From a virus: 23,012 nt of DNA. The notes beneath the pieces were generated by a model. It made no database searches, was not told where the DNA came from, and was given only the letters and a program-made list of their open reading frames with translations. Below are positions 1 to 7,725 of the stretch, piece after piece (position 1 is the stretch's first letter; every line of letters starts with the position of its first letter). The stretch covers positions 1 through 23,012 of IMG/VR virus record IMGVR_UViG_3300031825_000338, one strand, 5' to 3'. A program made the translations under genes and the position numbers.

Positions 1-48
1 GCAGGGGGCACCGGGGGGGCAGGGGGCACCGGGGGGGCAGGGGGCACC
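1..48. repeat. 18-bp tandem repeat inside a coding region
   Basis: The unit GCAGGGGGCACCGGGGGG occurs twice in full (1-18, 19-36) and once in part (37-48). On the minus strand it is in frame and encodes PPVPPA units. The repeat may extend past the window edge. Confidence 0.85.
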
Positions 49-128
49 GGGGGCACCGGAGGAGCGGCGCCTGCCCCCGGCGCGGGCGCGCCGGGGGCGG
101 GGGGAGTGTTCTTGCCGAAGATCGCCAT
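1..128 (-). CDS. Proline-rich protein, N-terminal part (runs off the window)
   Basis: An ATG at 128 follows GAGG with a 6-nt spacer, right after the capsid stop codon. The visible 42 codons read MAIFGKNTPPAPGAPAPG and then repeated PPVPPA hexapeptides, produced by an 18-bp tandem DNA repeat at 1-48. In Mu the gene after gpT is gp35, of unknown function; this may hold that position, but nothing after the proline-rich head is visible. A low-complexity Pro/Ala/Val start is compatible with an extended linker on a minor virion protein, which is inference only. Confidence 0.6.
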   Translation of the reverse strand, partial: MAIFGKNTPPAPGAPAPGAGAAPPVPPVPPAPPVPPAPPVPP

Positions 129-136
129 CATTCACC

Positions 137-1015
137 TCACAGCCACGGACAGATGAGGATGTCCACTGCGTTCTGATTGGTGTTGGTGGCGCCGCTGGCG
201 GTGCGCTCGGCCTTGATCACGGCATTGGCCGCGTCGCGCAGGCTGGGGGGGACCACCAGCAGGGTGGGACGGATGCCCAAGGGGCGGCCGTCGTCCGACT
301 TCTGGGCCAGCATGGCGGCGTAGGCGGCGTTGAAGCCGGCGGCATCCAGCACCGCCTTGCTGCCGTAGGCCATCTGCCAGAAGCCGAACCCGACGTTGCA
401 GCGGGCGTCCACGCCGTAGAGGAACTCATCCCGCAGGAAGACCTGGTCGTCCTCCAGGTTGACGATGCTGGTGAGCTTGTAGTCGCGCCGCTTCTGGAAG
501 ATCAGGGGCTTCAGGCTGCGGCTGGTGTCCAGCAGGAACCAGGGCGTGGCGGCCCCAGCGCCGAGGTTGCTGACCACGCCGCCCGCCACCGGGTGGTTGG
601 GGTCGAAGAAGTACTGGCCGTCGAAGCACTGCGTGGTGAAGCCCGCGGCGAGCAAGGTGAAGACCAGCTCATCGGGGTGCGTGGCGGCGCTGAAGCCCAG
701 CTCCTGGAAGAGGGGGGCGTAGACGCCATACTGGTCGTCGTCCAGGTCGTCCCGCTTCACGGCGATGGTGGACTCGAACTTCTTGTTCGTGATGCTGTAG
801 CTGGACTGCGACAGGTTCTTGACCTGCCGGTCCCCCAGCCACTCGCGCAGGCGGGGGAACTGCCCCAGCCAGGCATAGGTCTCGGTCTTCGTGGTGGAGG
901 GGACCAGGGTGGCCACCTTCGACCAGTGGATCTCGGTGTTGCTGCGGAAGCCGGTGTTGAAGGCGGCCTTGAACCCGGTGGTGAGGTTGGCCAGAGCGCT
1001 CGCGTTGAGGATCAT
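137..1015 (-). CDS. T: Major capsid protein, Mu gpT family
   Basis: This 292-residue protein matches the Mu-like major head subunit gpT in length (about 300 residues) and in recognisable segments: the N-terminal MILNASALANLTTGFKAAFN, the central AVKRDDLDDDQYGVYAPLFQ, and the FDPNHPV segment. It forms the icosahedral head shell after processing by the protease encoded two genes upstream. The ATG at 1015 has AAGGAG at 1023-1028 with a 7-nt spacer. It follows the protease/scaffold and decoration genes, the Mu order I-Z-T. No truncation is seen. Confidence 0.93.
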   Translation of the reverse strand: MILNASALANLTTGFKAAFNTGFRSNTEIHWSKVATLVPSTTKTETYAWLGQFPRLREWLGDRQVKNLSQSSYSITNKKFESTIAVKRDDLDDDQYGVYAPLFQELGFSAATHPDELVFTLLAAGFTTQCFDGQYFFDPNHPVAGGVVSNLGAGAATPWFLLDTSRSLKPLIFQKRRDYKLTSIVNLEDDQVFLRDEFLYGVDARCNVGFGFWQMAYGSKAVLDAAGFNAAYAAMLAQKSDDGRPLGIRPTLLVVPPSLRDAANAVIKAERTASGATNTNQNAVDILICPWL

Positions 1016-1027
1016 GTCGTCGGCTCC

Positions 1028-1441
1028 TTATCCGATTTCGACCCAGGCAGTGGCGGTCGCGCCGGTGCCTTCCAGGTCCTTGAGGGTTCCGCCAGCCGAA
1101 CGGGTGGCGGTGCCGTCCGTGGCGGCGAACGTCTGGTCGTCCACCACGTAGACGGTCTTGCCGATGTTGGCGCGGGTGAGGGTGCCGTCCGACTTGTAGG
1201 CGAAGACGCCGCGCTCGACCTTGACGGCCTTGGCGCCGGCGGCGCCGGTGAGGTTGTCCACCTGCTCTTCGGCGCGGCCCCGGGCCACCAGGCCCACGCC
1301 AGTGACGCCGGGCTTGGCGTTGCCAGAGGCATCCAGCATGACGATGGCCCCGGCGAAGATCTTCACGGCGGCGGCCACCGGATCCACGAACATCCGGTTC
1401 TCGCGGCGGGCGGTGTTGCGGTCAGCGGTGAGGGCGGCCAT
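1028..1441 (-). CDS. Head decoration / capsid cement-like protein
   Basis: A 137-residue Ala/Gly/Val-rich beta protein starting MAALTADRNTARRENR. It resembles the small DUF2190-like proteins encoded between protease and major capsid in many Mu-like phages: an early segment on uptake of the first residues (PVAAAVKIFAGAIVMLDASG), a VGLVARGRAEEQVDNL segment, and a VYVVDDQTFAATDGTATRSAGG segment. The role as a capsid-stabilising or decoration protein is inferred from that family and position. The start has AGGAGG with a 6-nt spacer, and the ATG overlaps the protease stop by one base (TGATG), suggesting coupled translation. Confidence 0.75.
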   Translation of the reverse strand: MAALTADRNTARRENRMFVDPVAAAVKIFAGAIVMLDASGNAKPGVTGVGLVARGRAEEQVDNLTGAAGAKAVKVERGVFAYKSDGTLTRANIGKTVYVVDDQTFAATDGTATRSAGGTLKDLEGTGATATAWVEIG

Positions 1442-2025
1442 CAGTCCACCTCCTTCTTGGCGGCGAGGTAGGCGTCAGCCGTCAGGCCCAGCGCATGGGC
1501 CACGGTCTCCTCCTCGGGGGTGAGGGTCTGGGCGCCAGAGCCAGCGGCCTGTCCCAGGTTGGCGTGAGCCGCTCCGGTGATCACCGGGGCGGACTCCACG
1601 TACTTGCGGAACCCCTCGGGGTCGCGGCTGGCGTAGAGGTTGGCCCACTCCTTCAAAGCCGGGGGGACCTTGCCGGCGCTCATGGCCTCTTCAACCAGGC
1701 GCTCAGTGGCGGCGGTCTTGGTGCTGCCCTGGAGCTCCGCCAGGGAATGCGCGACCTGGTCGTACTGCGCCTTGGGCACGTACTGGGCAGGGTCCGGGGC
1801 CTGGCCCAGCTCGGCGAGCTTGGCCTGGATGGACTGGACGGCGGTGGGCAGGGCCGTGCCCTCGGGCAGGCCCGCGAGCTTGACCAGGCTGATGGAGGCT
1901 GCGGCGGTAGCCTGGGCGTCCGCCAGCATGGCCTTCAGCTTGTCCAGCTGAGCCGCCATTTCCTCGGCCGTGGTGGTGAGGGGGAGGTTGAGCATGTAGC
2001 ACAGCCTCTCCAGGAGTTCGTTCAT
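1441..2025 (-). CDS. Z: Putative scaffold protein from an internal in-frame start (gpZ-like)
   Basis: Inside the protease gene an in-frame ATG at 2025 is preceded by AAGGAG (2031-2036) with a 5-nt spacer, a better ribosome site than the gene's own TTG start. It would give a 194-residue helical protein starting MNELLERLCYMLNLPLTT, equal to the scaffold half. In Mu the scaffold gpZ is made the same way, as an in-frame 3' part of gene I. Expression is inferred; the start signals are seen. Confidence 0.65.
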   Translation of the reverse strand: MNELLERLCYMLNLPLTTTAEEMAAQLDKLKAMLADAQATAAASISLVKLAGLPEGTALPTAVQSIQAKLAELGQAPDPAQYVPKAQYDQVAHSLAELQGSTKTAATERLVEEAMSAGKVPPALKEWANLYASRDPEGFRKYVESAPVITGAAHANLGQAAGSGAQTLTPEEETVAHALGLTADAYLAAKKEVD

Positions 2026-2499
2026 GGCGTCTCCTTGGCGGCTCGCGGCCGCCTGAAGTTGCAGGTTGGGAATGTTGGTGAGGGCAACCATCTTCAGGAC
2101 GCGGACGTCGCCTGTGGCGGAGTCGTAGCCGAAGACTGGCGAGAGGTAGCGGTACTCCTTGGCCTTCAGGGCGGCGGCTGCAGTGGCCGTCCACTCGATC
2201 CGCGCCCAAATGCCGTCAGCCCGGGCCTCGATGGCCTTGACCCAGCCCGCGGCGGGCACTGGCCCCGCCTTCTCGGCGGCAGTCAAAGTCTGATGCTCGT
2301 AGTCAACGCACAGGTCACCTCCCCAGGCGGCAAAAGCCTCGACCACGTCGCCTGGCGCCCTCAGCCGGTAGGGACCACGGCCATCCCGGCCACGGAACTC
2401 CCCCGCGGGCAGGACGTGGTACCAGTCCGGCAGGCCGCCCTCGGGGGTCGAAGGGGGGACCTGCACGGCGTGGCTGGTTTCCTGAAGGCGGCGAACCAA
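1441..2499 (-). CDS. I: Phage prohead protease, Mu gpI family
   Basis: A 352-residue protein of the Mu protease I family. The N-terminal half is the protease: LPDWYHVLPAGEFRGRDGR, then WGGDLCVDYEHQTL, whose D-x-x-H fits the catalytic region, then the WARIEWT and EYRYLSPVFGYD segments. The C-terminal half is helical and charged, as in a scaffold. The most likely start is a TTG at 2499 with GGAG at 2505-2508; the alternative is a GTG a few codons in. It lies just downstream of the conserved 41-bp element at 2519-2559, the position of Mu promoter PI. An internal start (2025) can give a separate scaffold protein. Confidence 0.9.
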   Translation of the reverse strand: MVRRLQETSHAVQVPPSTPEGGLPDWYHVLPAGEFRGRDGRGPYRLRAPGDVVEAFAAWGGDLCVDYEHQTLTAAEKAGPVPAAGWVKAIEARADGIWARIEWTATAAAALKAKEYRYLSPVFGYDSATGDVRVLKMVALTNIPNLQLQAAASRQGDAMNELLERLCYMLNLPLTTTAEEMAAQLDKLKAMLADAQATAAASISLVKLAGLPEGTALPTAVQSIQAKLAELGQAPDPAQYVPKAQYDQVAHSLAELQGSTKTAATERLVEEAMSAGKVPPALKEWANLYASRDPEGFRKYVESAPVITGAAHANLGQAAGSGAQTLTPEEETVAHALGLTADAYLAAKKEVD

Positions 2500-2518
2500 G
2501 AAGGCTCCGGAAAACCAG

Positions 2519-2559
2519 AACCTCGCCCGCCGGGCGGTGGGTCTCTTTCAAAGCGTTTT
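2519..2559 (-). promoter_or_regulatory. Late-promoter-like bipartite element, PI position
   Basis: On the minus strand the element reads AAAACGCTTTGAAAG, 15 unrelated bases, then CGGGCGAGGTT. The same two blocks with the same spacer recur at 10014-10054. It ends 19 nt before the protease start, the place of Mu late promoter PI. CTTTGAAAG is a short palindrome and contains TTGAAA, close to a -35 box. The block at -10 distance is GC-rich, which is unusual for a main sigma factor. The function is inferred. Confidence 0.7.
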
Positions 2560-2619
2560 TGGGATTTTTGGTCTTGGACCGCCGGTCCCGGGTGGCCAGG
2601 GACCCTGGACCGCCCCGGG

Positions 2620-2641
2620 AACCCGTTTAGAACCCGTTTAG
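2620..2641. repeat. Tandem 11-bp repeat AACCCGTTTAG x2
   Basis: Two exact adjacent copies in the intergenic region upstream of the protease gene. No function is evident. Confidence 0.9.
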
Positions 2642-2659
2642 TTTTCACGGGAGGGGCAA

Positions 2660-2685
2660 GGGGCGGGGGTGAGTGCCCCCGCCCC
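2660..2685 (-). terminator. GC-rich hairpin after MuF, possible weak terminator
   Basis: GGGGCGGGGG pairs perfectly with CCCCCGCCCC across a 6-nt loop, about 145 nt past the MuF stop. The 3' flank on the minus strand has only two T residues, so intrinsic termination would be poor. It may instead protect mRNA ends. Confidence 0.4.
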
Positions 2686-2830
2686 CCCTTCCCGTGCCTT
2701 TAAGGGCACTTCCCGGCGATTTGCGATTTCTGGGGTCGGGCGCATACTGGTACCGGCGCGGCGACACGGTGAACCTCCCGGCCGTGGCACGCTGTCCAAG
2801 CGGAGCATCATGTGAGGGACAAGGGAGTCC

Positions 2831-4006
2831 TCACCCGCGCCACCCCTCCCGCTCGAAGAGCACCTTCCCGGACCGGAGCTTCCGGGCGATGTCCTCCATC
2901 GTCGTCCGCCGCAGGCTGGTCACGAAGGTTTCCCGCTCCCCACCCTGGGCCGCTTTCAGGGCGGCCAGCCATAGGCTGCCTTCGGCGCGGACCAGCACCA
3001 GGGTGTTCTCCCCGTCCTGGATCACCAGGTCCGGCAGCAGCCCCATGCGTGGCAGGCGCCGGTAGTCCACCAGGCCCACTTCGGGGTGGGCTGCCGCCTG
3101 CTTGGCCACGGTCTCCGGGGACAACACCGCCACGGCGCTCTCAGCCTGGATGGCCTGCTGTAATTCCGAGGTGACCAGCAGCACGGGGTAGTCTCCTGCC
3201 GGCGCCTTCAGCCAGGCCTCGAAGGCCGGGCTGTCCACCAGGCCCTTCACCCCCGCCTGGCCAGCCTCAGGCAGGGCCGCCTCCAGCTTCTGCCGCGCCT
3301 GGGTGAGCAGCGCGGGTTGGGCCGCCTGGCCCACGTTGTAGGCCCAGCCCGGGTCGATGCCCGCGGGTACCGTCGTCACCTCGCCCGTGATCCGGTTGGT
3401 GAAGGTGCTCGTGCCGGTCGGCAGCGCGCCATCCGGCGTCACCTCGATGCCCTCGGCGGCCATCTCGTCCCGGCTGAGCTGCTCGACCGTGCATCGGCAG
3501 CGCCAACCATTGGGCGGGTAGTGGGTGCCCCAGAACGGATCATCCACGGGCCGGGTGATGCCCTCCCAGGCCCGGTGGGCGGGCCGCACCCGGGCATCCC
3601 CCATGGTGTTGTAGCGCAGGAATGGACGGCGCTTCTTCAGGCGCTGGATACGTCCCCATTTGGCGGCCATGTAGCTGGTGCGCAGGTTCGTGTCGTAGAT
3701 CAGTTGCAGGCGCTGGGGGCTCAGCGGCTTTCCTTCCGGCACCGGCTGATCCCACCAGCCCGCCGCCTGAAGCTTGGGCACCAGGCCCTTGGCGAAGGTC
3801 CGGTAGTCCTGGCCCTGCTGGATCGCCTCCGCCAGGGCGCCATGGATCTCCTGGAGCAGGTCCAGTCGCGCCAGGTTCGCCACCGTGAAGGCCCGGGCAT
3901 GCTCCGCCTCCCAGATCGACTGCCAGGAGCCCGTCACCAGCAGGCCCTTGCCCTCGAAGAAGGCCACCGCCTCTTTGGGTGGCTGGACCCTCAGCTCAAT
4001 CGGCAA
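2831..4006 (-). CDS. F: Head morphogenesis protein MuF with C-terminal PBECR-like domain
   Basis: A 391-residue protein. Residues about 1-225 match the Mu gpF / SPP1 gp7 family, minor head proteins bound to the portal: YDTNLRTSYMAAKWGRIQRL, then RVRPAHRAWEGI, then the YPPNGWRCRCTVEQLS segment with its two cysteines. The last about 120 residues (VLSPETVAKQAAAHPEVGLVDYRRLP... VTSLRRTT) resemble the PBECR (Barnase-EndoU-ColicinE5/D-RelE-like) nuclease domains that occur fused to MuF proteins; such fusions are considered effector domains injected with DNA. The TTG start at 4006 overlaps the portal gene by 11 nt and has a weak ribosome site, so it is probably translationally coupled. The nuclease assignment is from memory of the family and is less certain than MuF. 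Confidence 0.88.
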   Translation of the reverse strand: MPIELRVQPPKEAVAFFEGKGLLVTGSWQSIWEAEHARAFTVANLARLDLLQEIHGALAEAIQQGQDYRTFAKGLVPKLQAAGWWDQPVPEGKPLSPQRLQLIYDTNLRTSYMAAKWGRIQRLKKRRPFLRYNTMGDARVRPAHRAWEGITRPVDDPFWGTHYPPNGWRCRCTVEQLSRDEMAAEGIEVTPDGALPTGTSTFTNRITGEVTTVPAGIDPGWAYNVGQAAQPALLTQARQKLEAALPEAGQAGVKGLVDSPAFEAWLKAPAGDYPVLLVTSELQQAIQAESAVAVLSPETVAKQAAAHPEVGLVDYRRLPRMGLLPDLVIQDGENTLVLVRAEGSLWLAALKAAQGGERETFVTSLRRTTMEDIARKLRSGKVLFEREGWRG

Positions 4007-5591
4007 GGCCCACCCCGGTGTTGCCCGCCAGGCCCGCCACGAAGCCGGCCTGCGCGAGGCCTTCGGCCAGGGCTGCCGGATCCATGGCCTGGGCCGCGGT
4101 GGCCAGGGCCGCCTTCAGCTCGTCGTAGGTGGTGGCGGACTGGATGGCTTGGATGAGGGGGTCCACCAGTGGCTTCATCTGGGGCACCCAGGCCGACAAG
4201 GCGTCCAGGGTCAAGCGGTCCAGGGCATCCGGGATGATGGGAGCCTGGGCATGGGCCACCCCGCAGTGCGGGCATTGGGATTGGGTGGCAGTGGCGGGGA
4301 CAGCGGGAGGACCCGTCTGTGGTGCAGGGGGATTCGGCGCCTGTTTTGGCGCGACCAACAATTTCACATCCTTTCCCGCTGGGGGATCCGGCAGGCCGAA
4401 CTTGTCCCGGATGACGCTCTGCTCGACCTCCAGGCCCAGTGGCACCAACTCCTTCAGGGCGCTGGTGAGGGCCGCCAAGTCCTCAGGCTCGGCGATCTGG
4501 AGGCGGACCTTGGGGTAGGCCATCCGGGGGCCGAGGTTCAGGTCCACCAAGGGCCGCACCAGGTCGCGGTGCATGGTGGCCATGAGTTGGCGGGCGTCGG
4601 AGCGTTTGAGGTCCTCGCGGACACTCTCGTGGACCTTGCCCAGGGCCAGCGATCCGCCGCCGCCCTGGGTCTGCCCGCTGGTGAGGGTCTGCCCCAGCAC
4701 CGCCAGCGTCACGCGGCCATCCAAATAACGCAGCAGGCGCTCGTAGCCGTCGGCACTGCCCGAGATCTTCGTCTCGATGAACTCCAGCACCATGCTATCG
4801 GGGATCACTGCGGCCGCATCGGAGCCGATGTTGCGGACCGCCTTTTCCAGGACCGCCACCTGCTCGGGCCCGGCGCCCGCCGGGTACTTCCCCACCCGCA
4901 ACGGCTGCCCGAAGACCTCCAGGAATCCCACCCAGTCCTTGAGCGCGTAATTGGCGAAGAGATAGGCCCAGGCGCTGGCCCGCGCCAGGCCGCCGCGGAT
5001 GGGCAGGCCGGACTTCATCTTCGGCTGGTGGATGATGAACTTGAAGGGCGGCAGGTCCTGAAGTCCCCCGGCCTCCCACAGTTTCACGGTGCGGCCATCC
5101 GCCAGATCGAAGCCGAACCAGCGCGGGTCGCGCCAGAGGATCTCGCGCGGCACCCACTGCTTGCCGCTGGTCTCCCAGATCACCTCGCAGACACTGAAGC
5201 CCTTGCCCAGGGCATCGAGGGCATCCACCAGGATGTCCTCCATGTCCTCCCGGGCCATCACCTCGCGGACCAGATCCGCCGCCACCTGGTCGTCCTTGGC
5301 GTCGCTGGCGGCCTCCACCACCAGGGGCAGGCCCGCGCAGCCCAGCTTGCGGGTGCCGAGCTGGGCCCGATAGTGCAGATCCTTCTCCTCCATCTCCTCG
5401 GCCAGGCTCAGGTAGGCCGATGGGTCGCCCTGCTCGCTGGCCTTCAGCAAGGCGGCCAGGCGCTGCGGCGTGAGCCCCACGGCGACATGGTCGCTCCAGA
5501 CCTGGCGGACCGAGGTCAGGCTGGGGGCGGCCACTTCCTCCCGGAGGCGGCCCAGGTCCACCTTGTGCCCGTAGGCATCGTAGAGCGTCAT
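3996..5591 (-). CDS. Portal protein, Mu gp29 / DUF935 family
   Basis: A 531-residue protein with typical DUF935 segments: LLKASEQGDPSAYLSLAEEM, EKDLHYRAQLGTRK, ALGKGFSVCEVIWE, PKFKFI-like PFKFIIHQPK, WVGFLEVFGQPLRVGKY and LGQTLTSGQ. It forms the dodecameric portal at the head vertex through which DNA is packaged. Near the C-terminus (about residue 435) there is a CPHCG motif that could bind zinc. The ATG at 5591 has AAGGAG with a 7-nt spacer and shares one base with the terminase stop (TGATG). Length and order are as in Mu. Confidence 0.95.
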   Translation of the reverse strand: MTLYDAYGHKVDLGRLREEVAAPSLTSVRQVWSDHVAVGLTPQRLAALLKASEQGDPSAYLSLAEEMEEKDLHYRAQLGTRKLGCAGLPLVVEAASDAKDDQVAADLVREVMAREDMEDILVDALDALGKGFSVCEVIWETSGKQWVPREILWRDPRWFGFDLADGRTVKLWEAGGLQDLPPFKFIIHQPKMKSGLPIRGGLARASAWAYLFANYALKDWVGFLEVFGQPLRVGKYPAGAGPEQVAVLEKAVRNIGSDAAAVIPDSMVLEFIETKISGSADGYERLLRYLDGRVTLAVLGQTLTSGQTQGGGGSLALGKVHESVREDLKRSDARQLMATMHRDLVRPLVDLNLGPRMAYPKVRLQIAEPEDLAALTSALKELVPLGLEVEQSVIRDKFGLPDPPAGKDVKLLVAPKQAPNPPAPQTGPPAVPATATQSQCPHCGVAHAQAPIIPDALDRLTLDALSAWVPQMKPLVDPLIQAIQSATTYDELKAALATAAQAMDPAALAEGLAQAGFVAGLAGNTGVGLAD

Positions 5592-7216
5592 CAGAAGGCT
5601 CCTTTCCCACGCAGGCCGCTGCGGGAATCCCCGCGGTGGCCTACCGGCTTGTAGTCATAGGCGGCAGCCCCGGCCTGGGCCTGTTTCCAGAGCATCTCCA
5701 GCGCGTCAGGGCCGTCCTTATGATCCGCTTTGGGGAAATGACGGAGCTCCATCAACAAGGTTGAATGGTTTGGGTTAAAGCGAATCAAGCCGTTGGCGAC
5801 ATGAGGCTGGAGCGACTCAATGCGCAGATCCTTGTCGGAGTGAGGGGTCGTGGGATTGGCGGGCACGGGAATCCCGCGTGCGGCGGACCTTTTAACCAAC
5901 TCTGTCCGCAGGAATTCCTGGAACTGCACAGCTTCTACTACCCATGCGAGACAGTTCCATTTCTTCTGTGCCGTGATGACATCCTCGATGATCTTGTCGG
6001 GCAGGCGCTTGCAGATGCTGGCCTCTACCACATCCAGGATGCCGGTCTGGCGGTCGAACCCGCCGACCAGGATGGCCGAAGGATCTCGACCTTGACCGAA
6101 CTTGCCGAGAGATGGATCAACCGAACCGAAGAAGATCCACCGCGGATTCTCGGACACCCAGAAGGTCACCTTGGCGAACGGCGCGGCCTCATCGCTCAAG
6201 GGGTCATTCTGCAATTCCGAGTCGAAGGCGGAGTGCCCATCCCGCGCCCGGATGCGCATGAGCACCACAAGGGGCCGGGCGGCGGGCCAGGACACCACGG
6301 CGCCCCTGTCCATCTCGGCCTGACGCGCCAAATAGAACGCCTCAGCCTCGACCGCACCCTCATTGAGTAGCAGCTCCTCCCACTTGTCCCAGAGGTCCAT
6401 CCGGCCCGGCCACTCGATGACGGCCTTGAAGGTGCGGCGCTCCCAAAGGGCGTTCTTCAGGGTGCGGGCCAGCAGGCTGTCGTAGTGGAGCACCGTGCCC
6501 ACATAGATCACATCCATCGTGTCATCGGCTGCGCCGAGCTTCAGCACGGCCTTGGTGAGCCAGGACTGGAGCTTGTCCCGCTGCTCGGGAGACTTCACAT
6601 TCTCGTCGTTCTCGATGTCATCCAGCACCACCAGGTCAGGGCGATGGGGGCCATGGCGCATGCCGCGCAGCTTCTTGCCGCTGCCCGCCGCGCGGATCTT
6701 GCGGTTGTTCGCCGTCAGGATCACGCCCGCCTGCCACACCCGCCCCTGGCCCGTGGCCTCGGGGTAGTCCATGAGCAGTCGGGGGTTGGTTTCCAGCTCC
6801 GCCTTGATGGCCTCGAGCATCTCGGCGGCCTGCTCGAAGGTGTCCATGACGATGGGGATCATCCAGTACAGCTCAAAGACCACGCACCAGATCACGAAGA
6901 GCTGGGTGCAGATGGTGCTCTTGGCCTCACCGCGGGGTGCGGCCAGCGCCAGCTTCACGCCCCGCCGTTCGCGGGCCAGCCGCGGCAGGCGTTCGAAGAG
7001 CCACTCATGCAGCCGGCTGGGCTCGGCCTTGATGTAGTGCGGGAAATACTCACGGCAGAAGAATCCGAAGTCGGTTTTGGCGCGGGCCTTCCGCGCCGCC
7101 TGGGCCTCGAGCCCGGGGTCGAAGCCATCCACCTGGGCCTCGATGTCCCGCCGGAATCCATCCGCCAGGTCGCGCAGCCCCTCCAGGAAGGCCTTCTTGG
7201 AGAGGGGCTCAGCCAT
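5591..7216 (-). CDS. Large terminase subunit, Mu gp28 family
   Basis: A 541-residue packaging ATPase/nuclease. The ATPase part shows a Walker A-like APRGEAKST near residue 93 and a Walker B DLVVLDDIEND near residue 200. The nuclease part has FGSVDPSLGKFGQGRDPSAI and WVVEAVQFQEF, with acidic residues expected for the RNase H-like fold. It cuts and translocates DNA into the head; in Mu-type phages packaging takes host DNA flanking the element too. The ATG at 7216 overlaps the small terminase gene by 8 nt, and no strong ribosome site precedes it. Confidence 0.95.
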   Translation of the reverse strand: MAEPLSKKAFLEGLRDLADGFRRDIEAQVDGFDPGLEAQAARKARAKTDFGFFCREYFPHYIKAEPSRLHEWLFERLPRLARERRGVKLALAAPRGEAKSTICTQLFVIWCVVFELYWMIPIVMDTFEQAAEMLEAIKAELETNPRLLMDYPEATGQGRVWQAGVILTANNRKIRAAGSGKKLRGMRHGPHRPDLVVLDDIENDENVKSPEQRDKLQSWLTKAVLKLGAADDTMDVIYVGTVLHYDSLLARTLKNALWERRTFKAVIEWPGRMDLWDKWEELLLNEGAVEAEAFYLARQAEMDRGAVVSWPAARPLVVLMRIRARDGHSAFDSELQNDPLSDEAAPFAKVTFWVSENPRWIFFGSVDPSLGKFGQGRDPSAILVGGFDRQTGILDVVEASICKRLPDKIIEDVITAQKKWNCLAWVVEAVQFQEFLRTELVKRSAARGIPVPANPTTPHSDKDLRIESLQPHVANGLIRFNPNHSTLLMELRHFPKADHKDGPDALEMLWKQAQAGAAAYDYKPVGHRGDSRSGLRGKGAF

Positions 7217-7715
7217 AGTGCTTCACCAGCTCGTCCCCGAAGGGTTCCAGCACGTCCAGCAGGGCCGTGGCATGCTGCGGCGCCTTCTTCTGCACATAGC
7301 GGGCCAGCAGCTGCAGCACCTCGCTGGCCACCGCCAGGCGGTTCAACTCGGGCGCGCTGCGCTGGATGGCCCGGGTGGTCTTCGTGTAGGCGTCGGCCAG
7401 GCGGCTGATGGCCTCGGCCTTCTCGATGGGCTTCAGCTTGGTGCCCTTCTCGCCTTTCACCTCGGTCACCACGGTCTGGAACAGGTGCAGGAAATCCTCC
7501 AGCACGGCGCGGCTGACCGCCTCGGCACCCTCCCCCGCCAGGTGGTGGGCGGCCCGGGCCTTGTCCCAGTCATCGCCTTGGGCCTCGGCCTCCTGTTTCC
7601 AGCGGCTCGCGGTGCGCGGGCTCAGGATTAGGCGCTGGGCCGCATGCTCCAGCCCCAGCCCCTGGTGGACGTAGAGGGCGCGGAGCTTGGATCGGGTTTC
7701 GGGCGGGTGAGCCAT
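7209..7715 (-). CDS. Small terminase-like protein, DUF1804 family
   Basis: A 168-residue protein starting MAHPPETRSKLRALYVHQGL, followed by a helix-turn-helix (LEHAAQRLILSPRTASRWKQ, residues about 22-41) and the WDKARAAHHLAGEG segment, all typical of DUF1804, which precedes gp28 in Mu-like phages. It probably recognises the packaging start. The C-terminus PQHATALLDVLEPFGDELVKHYG is also typical. The ATG at 7715 has GTGAGG at a 5-nt spacer. Confidence 0.88.
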   Translation of the reverse strand: MAHPPETRSKLRALYVHQGLGLEHAAQRLILSPRTASRWKQEAEAQGDDWDKARAAHHLAGEGAEAVSRAVLEDFLHLFQTVVTEVKGEKGTKLKPIEKAEAISRLADAYTKTTRAIQRSAPELNRLAVASEVLQLLARYVQKKAPQHATALLDVLEPFGDELVKHYG

Positions 7716-7725
7716 CAGCGCCTCA

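Larger units (their letters stand above)
2500..2830. other. 331-bp intergenic region between MuF and protease genes
   Basis: No gene is supported here. It holds the late-promoter-like element at 2519-2559, a perfect tandem duplication of AACCCGTTTAG (2620-2630, 2631-2641) and a 10-bp GC hairpin (2660-2669 with 2676-2685). The frames open through it on either strand lack start signals and family resemblance. Confidence 0.7.

Noticed and set aside
1-60. Short G-rich repeats as a CRISPR array
   Set aside because: The repeats are tandem with no spacers and translate in frame to PPVPPA units.
593-2703. Long plus-strand open frames opposite capsid and protease genes
   Set aside because: Low-complexity Gly/Val/Leu products without recognisable domains; the minus-strand genes account for the region.
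3885-5654. A 589-codon open frame on the plus strand opposite the portal gene
   Set aside because: It is a shadow of portal codons (His/Gln/Leu/Gly-rich, no motif) in GC-rich DNA.
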